The notes: generated from the letters alone by a model not told the origin. A stretch of DNA of 64,000 nt from Chitinophaga sp. YR627 (GCF_900114995.1 NZ_FOUX01000002.1:248001-312000), one strand, 5' to 3'; shown: positions 33,497 through 43,009, counted from the stretch's first letter. A program made the numbers and translations.

Positions 33497-34039
33497 TGTC
33501 TCCGGGCTTATTCCCAGGTAATCTGCGATCATCCGGGAAGGCAGCCGTTTGATCATTTCCGGATGATCCCGTAGCAGTACCTGGTATCGTTCCCTGGAAT
33601 CAGTGGTTATCAGTCCTTCGATCCTTCGTATGGCGTTGACGTATGCTTTTTCCACTTCGAGACGTTCCATTCTTTCCCAACCGGGGATCGTATTAAAGAG
33701 CATTTCACGATCTTCATATCTGAGCATGAGCAGCTCAGATGGTTCCGGACTTTGAATAGCCGCTACGGAGGGTTCTTTTTGCACAAAACTGGGAAAAGCA
33801 GTACCCATTTGTCCTTCGAAGATCAGGAAACGCGTGGATTCTCCCCCTTCCTCATTGGTCAGGAAAACGCGCAGACAACCTTTGATGACGAAGAACAGAT
33901 ATTTCGCAATGGTTCCCGCAGGTACGATCGTTTCATTCCTTCCCGTGGATCTTGCCACAAAACATTGCTCCACCAGCGCTTCATGCGCAGGGGATAGTTC
34001 TATTCTTGCGGCCAGGTATTGTTTTAAGGCTGGGTGCAT
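33470..34039 (-). CDS. Crp/Fnr family transcriptional regulator
   Basis: A 189-residue regulator starting MHPALKQYLAARIELSPAHE. The cyclic-nucleotide-binding-like beta-roll (FVIKGCLRVFLTNEEGGEST, FLIFEGQMGTAFPSF) is followed by the long helix (RLEVEKAYVNAIRRIEGLI) and a C-terminal helix-turn-helix, MIADYLGISPETLSRLKAKK. This is the common Bacteroidota Crp/Fnr type, without an Fe-S Cys cluster. The ATG at 34039 is chosen because it follows a perfect -7 box by three bases. Tail-to-tail overlap with the Lnt-like gene could couple their expression. Confidence 0.9.
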   Translation of the reverse strand: MHPALKQYLAARIELSPAHEALVEQCFVARSTGRNETIVPAGTIAKYLFFVIKGCLRVFLTNEEGGESTRFLIFEGQMGTAFPSFVQKEPSVAAIQSPEPSELLMLRYEDREMLFNTIPGWERMERLEVEKAYVNAIRRIEGLITTDSRERYQVLLRDHPEMIKRLPSRMIADYLGISPETLSRLKAKK

Positions 34040-34042
34040 GGT

Positions 34043-34050
34043 CAAATGTA
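34043..34050 (-). promoter_or_regulatory. -7 promoter box of the Crp/Fnr gene, probably leaderless
   Basis: On the minus strand TACATTTG is followed by ACC and the ATG, so the transcript would begin at or one or two bases from the start codon. Confidence 0.5.
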
Positions 34051-34089
34051 GCTTTTTTAGGCGGCTATCAACATTGCATGAACCGCGCC

Positions 34090-35076
34090 CTATTCTTCCG
34101 GGGCGAGGTTGCGATAAAAACTGGACCCTTTAAATCTCCTTAAAAAATGTTCTTTTGTCACCCGCTCTCCATCATTCATGTATGGTCTCGGCAAAGGTAC
34201 CTGCTTGTCAAATAAGAGGAAAGTACCGCTTCCTGAATAGTAACGCAAAGTGTCAGGCCCAATATATGTGTAAGACTCCTCTACATCAACTTTGTAGATA
34301 ATAGAATTCTCTGCCTCCTGCAATTTTTCGTTTATCTGCTCTTTTGTGTAAAGTTTTTTTATTGTTCTTACAATGATCTGGTCATCTCTCCCGACACTTT
34401 CCGGCAACAGTAGTTCCATCACTTTATCATACTGTCCCAACCCTTCATAAATGGATGCGTATAGAAAAGTATATTCTTCTTTCTGACGATTATACCCTGT
34501 TCCACAGCTATACGTGGTTTTATATTTATTAACAGCATCCTCCAGGTATAGAAGTGCTTTCCTATAATTCCCATTCTCCAGATATATCTTTGTCAGACAG
34601 ATAGCAGCATTGTTTTTATAGCTATAATCATAGCCACCGTAACCATAAGTCATTTTTGTTCTCCTGTCTTTTCCTCTTTTAGTTTTAACACTGCTGTCAC
34701 CCAGGTCCGATGCGTAGTAGTGCGGCATAGTATAGTATGCTCCATCAGATGCAATAATACGCAGCAACATCTTTTCTGCCTGCTCATCCTTCCTTAACTG
34801 CCAAAGTGAAATCGCCAGTGAATAATATTGCTGATAGTTGGCTGAATCCGGCTGTTGATCCAACAGGTATCCATAAGTGCTGATATTCTGTTGATCTTCT
34901 TTATCCGGATAACGATCCATATAATCAAACGACAGCTCTACAACCACTCTTAAATCCTTCAACATGTCACCTAATGATACTTTTACTTTCAGTGTATCCT
35001 GACTGTATGTTTTGCCTCTAGCTACCAGCAGCAAAACAAGCAAGAAGGATAATTTGTACAGCGATGTTCTATTCAT
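34090..35076 (-). CDS. Exported TPR-like hypothetical protein
   Basis: A 328-residue protein with a signal peptide (LSFLLVLLLVARGKTYSQ) and TPR-like helical pairs (YYSLAISLWQLRKDEQAEKM, AAICLTKIYLENGNYRKALL, LYASIYEGLGQYDKVMELLL). A Tyr/Gly-rich insert follows KTKRGKDRRTKM. The C-terminus ends FYRNLAPEE. It is probably a periplasmic protein-interaction factor. No family assigned. Confidence 0.72.
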   Translation of the reverse strand: MNRTSLYKLSFLLVLLLVARGKTYSQDTLKVKVSLGDMLKDLRVVVELSFDYMDRYPDKEDQQNISTYGYLLDQQPDSANYQQYYSLAISLWQLRKDEQAEKMLLRIIASDGAYYTMPHYYASDLGDSSVKTKRGKDRRTKMTYGYGGYDYSYKNNAAICLTKIYLENGNYRKALLYLEDAVNKYKTTYSCGTGYNRQKEEYTFLYASIYEGLGQYDKVMELLLPESVGRDDQIIVRTIKKLYTKEQINEKLQEAENSIIYKVDVEESYTYIGPDTLRYYSGSGTFLLFDKQVPLPRPYMNDGERVTKEHFLRRFKGSSFYRNLAPEE

Positions 35077-35217
35077 AAGTAAAAAAGGTTTGGCATTAAC
35101 AATTCCAATTTGTAATCATCAATATATTTAAATATTGTCCGGCAATAAAAGCCGCATAATAACATAAATAATTTATATTCGACGTCTGATTAAAGTATCG
35201 CCCTATAACAACCGGTA

Positions 35218-36822
35218 ATGCGTATGCGCGGCAATAAATATACAAGGTACATATATGCACTGCAATTGATCCTTCTCCTGGTAGTTTCCACGAGCCATGC
35301 GCAACAGGTCATTCCACTTAAAAATCCATCATTAGACCCAAAGACGCCTGGTACCACTGTTATTGCAGACAAATGGGACAGCGATATGCCTTATCCTATC
35401 GTAGGACCGGACTATGCCTGGAACTCATCCACACCAGCTTCTGATGGAAAATATTTTATAGAGTTATGGGGACTGTACAGCCGTAATACCTATTCCAATC
35501 CACCGGGAAAAGTGGAGTTCTGGTCACATTCCATCGGACAGCAACTGGATGAACCGCTTTATACCAACAGAACGTACGAATTATCGTTCGATCTCAAGAC
35601 GATCGACTATAACCCTTACCCGGGCATTAACAGTCGTTATTATGGCTGTATGGCCATTATGGGGAGTGCTACGAAGGGAGGGCCTGAGCAAAGGCTATAT
35701 ATCTCCGAAAAGTTTTATCATGCGGACTGGAAACGTTACAGAGCAGTCTTCACGCCTTCATCAGATATTAACTATATACGCATCACGGCTGTTTCTGCCG
35801 ATGGCGACACCGCTAATGTGACCACTGATATCGACAATCTGTCTACCATCAATGAGACCATGGACTATGTGCTCGAAACAGGAGCGTCCTGTCCCGGCGC
35901 AGCTACCGGTTTTGTACGTGTAACGATCCCTGATCCGGTGGATACTTACACCTATCTCTGGATGCCGGGTAATTATACCACCAGTGAAGTGAACGGGTTA
36001 TCAGCCGGCACCTATCATCTGACGCTCAGAGGCGCTTCCGGATCGGTGGTCAATAAAGATGTAGTCGTAGCAGCGTATGATATGGCGCTTACGCAACAGG
36101 TCACGCCTGTGAGTTGTTATGGCAGAACAGATGCGGCGATTGAAATCCGTTCCAACAGCGGACAAACACCTTATTCCTATCAGCTGGATGATGGTGCGGT
36201 GAATGCCACCGGCATGTTTGACAATCTCGCGGCAGGCAATTATATGCTTACCGTTAAAGATCAGCAATGTACTGCTGCTGTCAATATAGTCATCGCCGAA
36301 CCAACACCCCTTACAGTCGAAAATGAACAGACCCGCAATGTGACGTGTAACAGTGCCACAGATGGACAGATCATCCTGACACCTCGCGGGGGAACAGCAC
36401 CTTATACCTATAGTGTACAATCCGGTTTAGCGCAGCAGGATAGTATCATCAGGAAACTGGATGCAGGTACCTACCAGTATATCATCACAGACAGCCGTAA
36501 CTGCTCCATCAGTGGAGAAGCGGTCATTACCCGTGAATGGCGGGAATGTGCTGTATTCGTCCCCACAGCTTTCAGTCCGAACGGAGATGGTAAGAACGAC
36601 GTATTCCGTGTGAGATTACAGGATAATATCTCTGACTATCGCCTGGCTGTTTATGCCCGCTGGGGACAGCTTGTATATGAATCACGTGACCCTGGCGCCT
36701 CCTGGAATGGCAGGTATAAGGAAGCCGCGTTACCAGCGGGTACTTATGTATGGACCATGACTTATACGGATAATAAAAATCAGCTTATCCAGCAACAGGG
36801 TACACTCATGCTGGTCCTGTAA
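35218..36822 (+). CDS. T9SS type B sorted protein with SprB-like repeats
   Basis: A 534-residue secreted protein: signal peptide (to about TSHAQQ), N-terminal carbohydrate-binding-like domain (about 30-215), SprB-type repeats (VSCYGRTDAAIEIRSNSGQ; VTCNSATDGQIILTPRGG) and a C-terminal gliding-motility-associated domain (CHU_C, type B T9SS signal), recognised by VPTAFSPNGDGKNDVFRV, YNRWG-like YARWGQLVYES, WNGRYKEAALPAGTYVW and a hydrophobic end. It is exported by the type IX system and anchored at the cell surface, probably as an adhesin or matrix protein. Confidence 0.88.
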   Translation: MRMRGNKYTRYIYALQLILLLVVSTSHAQQVIPLKNPSLDPKTPGTTVIADKWDSDMPYPIVGPDYAWNSSTPASDGKYFIELWGLYSRNTYSNPPGKVEFWSHSIGQQLDEPLYTNRTYELSFDLKTIDYNPYPGINSRYYGCMAIMGSATKGGPEQRLYISEKFYHADWKRYRAVFTPSSDINYIRITAVSADGDTANVTTDIDNLSTINETMDYVLETGASCPGAATGFVRVTIPDPVDTYTYLWMPGNYTTSEVNGLSAGTYHLTLRGASGSVVNKDVVVAAYDMALTQQVTPVSCYGRTDAAIEIRSNSGQTPYSYQLDDGAVNATGMFDNLAAGNYMLTVKDQQCTAAVNIVIAEPTPLTVENEQTRNVTCNSATDGQIILTPRGGTAPYTYSVQSGLAQQDSIIRKLDAGTYQYIITDSRNCSISGEAVITREWRECAVFVPTAFSPNGDGKNDVFRVRLQDNISDYRLAVYARWGQLVYESRDPGASWNGRYKEAALPAGTYVWTMTYTDNKNQLIQQQGTLMLVL

Positions 36823-36845
36823 TGAGGACCCGGACAACAATGCCA

Positions 36846-38357
36846 TTATTTTTTGTGTTTTTGGGCCTTGTTTTTCATGCGGTGTACCACTATCGGAATA
36901 CCTATCAGTAAAATAGCTGCGGTAATCATAAAAAGAATAAGGTTGACATACCCTGCTCCTACCTGCGCATCATGCGCCCGGTTAACTGCTGCCAAAAAAC
37001 GTATCTCGCTTAAAGATCTTGTCCCATCTTTAAGCGCATGTTGTACTAAAGGATCTTTCAGGTCCAGCTGTGCTGAGAATCCTGTCTGATCCGTTACCGG
37101 CGGTTTATATGATGCAGAAAATAACGCGAAGCCAAGTGCCAACCCCAGCAGCATTACAAGGTGATACATGCGTATACCCTGTCTGATCTCCTTTTCTTCC
37201 AGCTTTGAGAATACCAGTGTGATAACTGATACGGACAGGCATATTATAGCCAGTATATGTGCAGCCAGGAAGCTGTAGATATAGCTGCTGGTACTATTTT
37301 CCAGCGGCTGCCTGTATACCATACAGTTATAAATGACCAACAACAAGGCACCTGCTGACAACACGTATTTAAGAGCGTTCTTTTCTTCAATCAGGAAGGT
37401 AATCAGGGCCATGATAGCAGTTATGCACAGGATCACCAGCAGGGGGGAAATATGTATCAAATGTGCGTTCAATCTGGGTGGGAGTACCATCGTAAAGGAG
37501 GAAGCGGATACGCACAAAGCGGCAACGAATGCTACAATCAGCGCATTACGCAGACTGACATTCCGCAGTAAGCCATTCTCACCCTGTGGGTTTATCCATT
37601 GTAATTCACTACGGATAAAAACAATCAACCCCACCAATCCGGATAGCAATAGCACAATGATAAAAGGACTTTTTAACCACGCGTCCTCCTGCCCTCTGAC
37701 CAGCGCCAGATATAAACAGGCAGCGCCGATACTGAACATGATCGTTCCCAGCCAGTCTTCTCTTTGCTTATAAGGTCTATTTTTCACAAAAACCACGACC
37801 AGTATGCAAAGCAGTATCCCCACAAGAATATTGGCAAAAAAGAGATACGGCCAGCTGTAGTTGTCTGTTATATATCCACAAAAAGGTGCTGCCAGTTTTA
37901 TTCCACCCAACACACCCAGTATAAAAAAAGCCTGTGCAGTGGTTTGTCTTTGCCGTGGCCAGCTTTCCAGGATCATGATATGCGACAGTACCAGCATAGC
38001 GCCACCACCTAATCCCTGTAAAAAACGGAATACCACCAGCGTTGTGATACTGGTAGCGTTACCACAAAGAAAGGATGAAACGACAAACAGGGCCAATGCA
38101 ATGGTGAGGTATGTCTTATTACCCAGTTTTCCGGAAAGCCAGCTGCAAAAAGGGGCAATAGCGATATAAGCAAGCACATAGGCAGTCGTTATCCAGCTGA
38201 GCTCATCCAGCGACGCACCGATGTTCCCACGCATTTCGTTAAAGGCCACGTTTGCAGCAGTAATATTCATTACCGCCACCAGGGTACAGATAAAGGCAAT
38301 AAGGGTGATAAATACACGGCGAACGCCGTATTCGGCCAAAGAAGCTGATCTTTCCAT
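36846..38357 (-). CDS. MFS drug exporter, DHA2 (EmrB/QacA) family
   Basis: A 503-residue transporter with about 14 membrane helices. Family signatures are VAFNEMRGNIGASLDELSWI after helix 1, APFCSWLSGKLGNKTYLTIA (MFS motif A loop) and RFLQGLGGGAMLVLSH (motif with Arg in helix 4). A polar loop before the last helix (about 415-470) is typical of EmrB-like members. An HlyD/EmrA adaptor or TolC gene is not adjacent. It should expel an organic compound using the proton gradient. Confidence 0.88.
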   Translation of the reverse strand: MERSASLAEYGVRRVFITLIAFICTLVAVMNITAANVAFNEMRGNIGASLDELSWITTAYVLAYIAIAPFCSWLSGKLGNKTYLTIALALFVVSSFLCGNATSITTLVVFRFLQGLGGGAMLVLSHIMILESWPRQRQTTAQAFFILGVLGGIKLAAPFCGYITDNYSWPYLFFANILVGILLCILVVVFVKNRPYKQREDWLGTIMFSIGAACLYLALVRGQEDAWLKSPFIIVLLLSGLVGLIVFIRSELQWINPQGENGLLRNVSLRNALIVAFVAALCVSASSFTMVLPPRLNAHLIHISPLLVILCITAIMALITFLIEEKNALKYVLSAGALLLVIYNCMVYRQPLENSTSSYIYSFLAAHILAIICLSVSVITLVFSKLEEKEIRQGIRMYHLVMLLGLALGFALFSASYKPPVTDQTGFSAQLDLKDPLVQHALKDGTRSLSEIRFLAAVNRAHDAQVGAGYVNLILFMITAAILLIGIPIVVHRMKNKAQKHKK

Positions 38358-38426
38358 AGGGATGCGGGATGGGATATATTATACAGCGAAGGTAATATAC
38401 GCCGGGGGAGATAACAATAGTCATAA

Positions 38427-38466
38427 TAAACGACTGCCCGGATGGATCGTCCGGGCAGTCGTTTTA
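38427..38466. terminator. Strong bidirectional hairpin terminator
   Basis: The perfect 15-bp stem aaacgactgcccgga / tccgggcagtcgttt flanks a 7-base loop and is T-rich on both outer sides. It terminates the leftward GH43 gene before the MFS promoter. Confidence 0.85.
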
Positions 38467-38487
38467 TTGATATATTTATGGGTATAT

Positions 38488-39642
38488 CTATTTTGCCGGC
38501 AGGGCCTGTGGTGTTGTCGTTGGACCTTCAACTATCAGTGTTCCCTTTTTAGGGATCTTCATTCTGTCAATAAAAACCACCCGTTGATCACCTGTAGCGG
38601 CTGTTCTTCCATGGTAAACACAGAACATTTCCTTACCATCCGGGGAATAGGTAACGCTATTATGTCCGGTACCTGTTACAACCCCTCCTTTCTCCACATT
38701 CTTCTGCAAAACAGGATTGTTAGCCGCCTTTTTAAACGGACCTAAAGGGCTTGCTGATGTAGCATAACCTACTGCATAGTTTTTCCCGCCAAAGTAGTTA
38801 GCTGAATACATCATGTAGTACAGATTATCCTTCTTAAATGCCACAGAGCCTTCTGTCCATCTGCGGTTCACTTCGTTCGTTGTGACAGAGCGGCTTTCCC
38901 ATTCTGCCTGTTTATCGCTCATCTTTACCGGTGGGCGCAGCAAGAGTACCGGTTCGCCTATTACTCCGCTAAAGTCCGGCTTTAATTCAACACCATATAC
39001 CCAGCTTTCTTCAATTTCCTGAAACCATCCTTTTTGTTTTGCCCAGGCAGCAAATTCACTCTCTACCGGGTGTTTATAACAACAACGGGAATAATAGAGA
39101 TACATCTTACCATTGGTGTCCATCAGTACGTTTGCATCGATCACGGGATAACCAGGATCAAAGACAGGACGTTTATTCAGATCAACAAAAGGACCGGTCG
39201 GTTTGTCTGCCACCGCTACGCCAATACGGAAATTCTCCTCTTCATTAGTAGGATTCTCCTTCCATTGCGCGCTATAGAACATATAAAATTTCCCATCTTT
39301 TTCATATACCTCCGGCGCCCAGTAGGCGCCATCCCATCTGGCGGTAGAATCGCTCCAGCCATTGGCATTACTGGCAAAATACACCTGTCCTTCATTTTTC
39401 CAGTTCACCAGGTCTGTGGAGGAATAAGCGCCATATCCTTTCTGAGCGGTACCACCAGTGCCATACATGTAATACTTGTCTCCTTTTACATGTAACACAT
39501 AAGGATCTCCGAATTCAACGGATAAGGGATTCTGGTAACTACCTTGCGGCACCGTTTTGTTATCCTGCGCAGATAATGCGGAGGTATACATGGTTAAAGT
39601 CAGCAGGGATAAGCCGGTAAGCGTGTTGATCATTCGTTTCAT
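38488..39642 (-). CDS. Secreted GH43 glycoside hydrolase
   Basis: A 384-residue enzyme. The ATG at 39642 gives a signal peptide (MINTLTGLSLLTLTMYTSAL...AQ). The five-bladed GH43 propeller residues are visible: base Asp in VEFGDPYVLHVKGD, WAPEVYEKDGKFYMFYSA, pKa-modulating Asp in VIDANVLMDTNGKMYLYYS and acid Glu in WTEGSVAFKKDNLYYMMYSA. GTGHNSVTYSPDGKEMFCVY completes the fold. The likely substrate is an arabinan, arabinoxylan or xyloside. It is not linked to a SusC/D pair; the next gene is a small lipoprotein in the same direction, 31 bp upstream, so the two may be one unit. Confidence 0.9.
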   Translation of the reverse strand: MKRMINTLTGLSLLTLTMYTSALSAQDNKTVPQGSYQNPLSVEFGDPYVLHVKGDKYYMYGTGGTAQKGYGAYSSTDLVNWKNEGQVYFASNANGWSDSTARWDGAYWAPEVYEKDGKFYMFYSAQWKENPTNEEENFRIGVAVADKPTGPFVDLNKRPVFDPGYPVIDANVLMDTNGKMYLYYSRCCYKHPVESEFAAWAKQKGWFQEIEESWVYGVELKPDFSGVIGEPVLLLRPPVKMSDKQAEWESRSVTTNEVNRRWTEGSVAFKKDNLYYMMYSANYFGGKNYAVGYATSASPLGPFKKAANNPVLQKNVEKGGVVTGTGHNSVTYSPDGKEMFCVYHGRTAATGDQRVVFIDRMKIPKKGTLIVEGPTTTPQALPAK

Positions 39643-39673
39643 CTTTTCATATTTGTAGAACCAGCCAGGGCAA

Positions 39674-40207
39674 TCATTTAATATTATTGGCCGTATTAAA
39701 GCTTTCCTGTTCTTTATGAAAGGCACTCTCTTTTTCGAATACCTTGTCAAATAACAGCTGTTTCTGTTTATTTAATTCAAGTATTTTGTTTTGTCCTTCG
39801 TATAATGCTTCTCCCTTTAAGCCGGACAAAGAGTCCTGATGCGCGATCTGTACCCGGTCATAGGTATATAGTTCCTTCAGGGCCGCATAATATTCAATGG
39901 CGGCCTTTTTAAGGGCGCTACCCTGTTTGATATCATTAACGGATAAACTGTCAAGACTGCTGATCAGTCCGTTGAAAGCCTGTTCTTCTTCGTCCAGCAG
40001 GGCAAGGGCACCCGGATAATCTTCTTTTACCAGCAGGTCCAGTTTTTTAGACTCAGGGCCGTTCTTATCCAGCAGGATCTTATAGGCTACCCGTTCTTTT
40101 TGCGCAATTGCTTCTTTCAATGTGATCGCCTTGCGTGGTTCACAGGATACCAGGCTTATGAGTAAACAGGCTGCACAGAAAGACATCCATATCGTGGTCC
40201 GCTTCAT
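39674..40207 (-). CDS. Helical lipoprotein
   Basis: A 177-residue lipoprotein with lipobox LVSC at Cys22 and a charged helical mature domain (ITLKEAIAQKERVAYKILLD, LDEEEQAFNGLISSLDSL, ILELNKQKQLLFDKVFEKES), probably coiled-coil. It has DUF3053-like character but no secure family. It is located just upstream of and codirectional with the GH43 gene, so a shared transcript is likely. Confidence 0.7.
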   Translation of the reverse strand: MKRTTIWMSFCAACLLISLVSCEPRKAITLKEAIAQKERVAYKILLDKNGPESKKLDLLVKEDYPGALALLDEEEQAFNGLISSLDSLSVNDIKQGSALKKAAIEYYAALKELYTYDRVQIAHQDSLSGLKGEALYEGQNKILELNKQKQLLFDKVFEKESAFHKEQESFNTANNIK

Positions 40208-40364
40208 TTTTACAATCTGATTTTATGGGTTAATTGAGCGCGATCGCTAATATACATAAAGGTTCTTTTAAATGCCAGTCCCGCGCTCAGTGAATGTGCG
40301 TAGGAAATGCATAAATCAAGCCAGTCTGTTGCTGCCGCCTGCAGGAAATAGTGATGTAAAATCC

Positions 40365-40372
40365 TACATTTG
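40365..40372 (+). promoter_or_regulatory. -7 promoter box of a small gene
   Basis: TACATTTG, a perfect consensus, lies 15 bases upstream of the ATG at 40388. It supports the small gene as real. Confidence 0.5.
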
Positions 40373-40387
40373 TGTTAAACAGACGAA

Positions 40388-40612
40388 ATGGAAGATTTTT
40401 TAATCGTAGTGAATCGTATAGAAGACTTACAGGCGACAAAGGACCTGGTTGAACTGGAACTGATATTTGATAAGGCAAAGCGTACTATTGTCGGCGGTAT
40501 GAGTGTAATACTGGTGAGAGAAAACAGCAAAGGTAAACAGGAAAGATTTAACACGATCTCTTCCGAAATTGATTTTGAAGAATACCGGAAACAGGTATTC
40601 CGATATCTCTGA
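40388..40612 (+). CDS. Small hypothetical protein
   Basis: A 74-residue acidic soluble protein (MEDFLIVVNRIEDLQATKDL, RTIVGGMSVILVRENSKGKQ, FEEYRKQVFRYL). A perfect promoter box upstream and a hairpin downstream mark it as a real single-gene unit. No family recognised. Confidence 0.65.
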   Translation: MEDFLIVVNRIEDLQATKDLVELELIFDKAKRTIVGGMSVILVRENSKGKQERFNTISSEIDFEEYRKQVFRYL

Positions 40613-40661
40613 TCGCCCACTGTACAATATATTCATAACGGCTTACTAACCCACAACATAT

Positions 40662-40698
40662 AAAAGGGCAAACCGGATAATTGTCGGTTTGTCCTTTT
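40662..40698 (+). terminator. Terminator of the small gene
   Basis: The arms aaaagggcaaaccg and cggtttgtcctttt pair with one G-U and are followed by aatttt. Confidence 0.7.
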
Positions 40699-40907
40699 AA
40701 TTTTCACGTCTGCTATCTTTTCCAGCCCTGAACACTTAGCAAAAAAAATTATGCATAGATTTTTCATTCAAAGTGATCTTTTTATGTTAAAACTTTACTA
40801 AGTTCGTATTCGTTAACCAAGACTCACTAACAACTAATACCTATACCTGAAATAGTGATTGTTTGGCCCGATATTCCAGTTTATTTATTCAGTTAACCAC
40901 ATTTCAC

Positions 40908-41300
40908 ATGAGAAAGTTATGTACCTGCAGTAACGGCGCTTAGCGGTGTGTCCCATATTGCCATTTTAATGTGCAATCCGGCATCATTCCGTCAGGCCAA
41001 TACCAGGCGGTCCCTGATCATCAGCAATACGTTTGCGATGGCTCCTATATCTATTGTTATTTAATACGAACATGCGTTTATGAGAAAGTTAATTCCGGCA
41101 GTGGATACACTGTCCTTATCCCCTTTTGCCTGTGTATATCATGCACGATTTCCGACAGCAATAAGGCCACCTGGCAAAACAAAATCTGTATAACACTTTT
41201 ACGGTCCATAATCCCTTGTTTTCACCTTAAAACACACTCCCATGAGAAAATTGATTCTGGCAGTCGCAGTACTGTCTGTTACGCTGTTTGCGTGTAAAAA
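40908..41300 (+). repeat. Three degenerate tandem copies of a gene 5' end
   Basis: The start atgagaaa(g/a)tt(a/g) recurs at 40908, 41080 and 41242, spaced 172 and 162 bases apart. The second copy reads MRKLIPAVDTLSLSPFAC before it strays and stops at 41191. The third, intact copy reads MRKLILAVAVLSVTLFAC and is the real lipoprotein. The first copy shows MRKL and, one frame over, AVTALSGVS. They look like decayed duplications of the promoter and signal-peptide region. Confidence 0.5.
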
Positions 41301-42183
41301 AGACAATGCACCAACAGAAAACCCCAATCCGCCTGCAAACAATGGCGAAAGATTTCCGGTAAGTTTCAGTGTCACCGGTTTCCTCCAGAAACAGGAACAG
41401 TTGCCCAATCCTTCCGGCAGAGAAGCAGGCAACAAAGGTAACCTCAGAGACTCCGCACTGGCAGGAAAGGTATCTGACCTTTACTACCTGCTTTACAATG
41501 AATACGGTCAGTATGTAAAAGCAATACATCAGTACAAAGATGATGCAGACTTTGGTACGCTTGTAGACACACTTCCTGCCAACCGTTATACCATCAGTCT
41601 GATTGCCGCCACTGATCCTATACAGATAGTGGATACCACTTCCTATTACAGTCTGAGACTACGGCTACCGGATGCAGCTTATCCTATGAATGTCTCTGCA
41701 CCGGATGTATTTGTCGGCACTAACTACTTTACGGTAACTGGTTACGGACCTACACAGACCGTATCTCTCTGGCCAAACCGTATCATGGGAAGAATGGAAG
41801 TAAATATCCTGGATGCGCCTGAAATCAGCTGGCCTGGTGATAGTAGTTTGCTGGTATATACGGCTCCTGCTTTCCGTTCTTTTACCTATTTCTACGGATA
41901 TCCTGACGAGCAGATCCCTGATCCGGGTATCGTGCTGAAAAGAAACAGCCGTACGAATTTCAGTACGCAGCTGCTGACACCTAATAGCGAAGTAACTGTT
42001 ACGATCGTGTATCCGGATAAGACAACCGGTGAACGTAAAGTAAAGGAAATGCGTTATGTGCCTTTTTCACGTGGTTACAGAACTGTTATGTCTGGTAATA
42101 TCTATAATCCATTAGGGGGCGGAACCGGTTTTGCCATTTCACTGGATACGACCTGGTACAACTATGCAGACGTACCTTTTTAA
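41242..42183 (+). CDS. FimB/Mfa2-like lipoprotein
   Basis: A 313-residue lipoprotein with lipobox LFAC at Cys18. The mature part resembles fimbrillin-associated anchor proteins (FimB/Mfa2): KVSDLYYLLYNEYGQYVKAI, then DTLPANRYTISLIAATDPI (the typical Y-x-V/I strand), LWPNRIMGRMEVNILDAPE and a second Ig-like half. Such proteins anchor or limit the length of surface fimbriae. No fimbrillin gene is adjacent, so the assignment rests on fold-like patterns only. Decayed copies of its 5' end precede it. Confidence 0.55.
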   Translation: MRKLILAVAVLSVTLFACKKDNAPTENPNPPANNGERFPVSFSVTGFLQKQEQLPNPSGREAGNKGNLRDSALAGKVSDLYYLLYNEYGQYVKAIHQYKDDADFGTLVDTLPANRYTISLIAATDPIQIVDTTSYYSLRLRLPDAAYPMNVSAPDVFVGTNYFTVTGYGPTQTVSLWPNRIMGRMEVNILDAPEISWPGDSSLLVYTAPAFRSFTYFYGYPDEQIPDPGIVLKRNSRTNFSTQLLTPNSEVTVTIVYPDKTTGERKVKEMRYVPFSRGYRTVMSGNIYNPLGGGTGFAISLDTTWYNYADVPF

Positions 42184-42201
42184 TACAACAAACAATCAGA
42201 C

Positions 42202-42237
42202 AAGACCTGGCGGGAGGCATTGCTTCCTGCCGGTCTT
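42202..42237. terminator. Imperfect hairpin between convergent genes
   Basis: Imperfect arms aagacctggcgggag and cttcctgccggtctt lie between the lipoprotein and the GNAT gene. Confidence 0.45.
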
Positions 42238-42238
42238 C

Positions 42239-42715
42239 CTATTTACCGGCATATAATATCATATCGTATCTGTGCATGCCTGTCGTGTAGCCATCCTCCG
42301 TATACTTTACTGTTACAAATCCATATTGTTCAAAGAAAGTATAGCTAAACTGCGTCGTGTCCAGGATGATATCGGCACCGGGATATAATGTACGGATCCT
42401 GTCAAGCCGGTATTGCAGTAATAGCTTCCCCATTCCCTGCTTATGAAAATTCCGGTGGACCAGCCCCCATGCGAAAGTCACCCTGCTCAGTTTCTCCTCG
42501 TAAACAAAACCACCGCAGCCAATCAGACTATCTTCCGATAAGACCACATAATAATGCCAATACATTCTCTCCTCACTCATTTTATCCAGCCAGTCTTCAA
42601 ACTGGACTATTTCTGCTGAAGTGAAATAGTCAGGTACATTGGAGACAAATGCCTCCATGCAGGCAGCTTTCCAAATAGCTGTATAATCAGTGAGCTGTAT
42701 ATGTTCTGCTAACAT
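42239..42715 (-). CDS. GNAT family N-acetyltransferase
   Basis: A 158-residue acetyltransferase starting MLAEHIQLTDYTAIW. The acetyl-CoA pyrophosphate loop is in GLVHRNFHKQGMGKLLLQYR (Q/RxxGxG/A type, here HKQGMGK). The strand before it is SLIGCGGFVYEE and the C-terminal FSYTFFEQYGFVTVKYTEDG is typical. The ATG at 42715 replaces an upstream start that would add an unusual 25 residues. Substrate unknown. Confidence 0.88.
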   Translation of the reverse strand: MLAEHIQLTDYTAIWKAACMEAFVSNVPDYFTSAEIVQFEDWLDKMSEERMYWHYYVVLSEDSLIGCGGFVYEEKLSRVTFAWGLVHRNFHKQGMGKLLLQYRLDRIRTLYPGADIILDTTQFSYTFFEQYGFVTVKYTEDGYTTGMHRYDMILYAGK

Positions 42716-43009
42716 CTGTTTGCGGCTTGAATACCTGCAAGGTAGCAAAAGGGAGAGATATAAGTCAGGGTAACGGTTGGGACGAAGCAAACCAGTCGAT
42801 GACAGGTAATACAGGTGGACTTGATATGGTACTGGTGTATTCGTGTGTAAACAAAACGAAAAGGAAGAGATGATCGGCCAGAGGCGGCTACAGACAATAG
42901 AAAGGTCACTATAGCAACGGGCTACAGTAAAGGTCGGAAATATTTTCAGGAGTTGGTATGTGTTTCAGGGAATTTCAGGCAACAAAATATACATTCAGGC
43001 AGCGACTGT

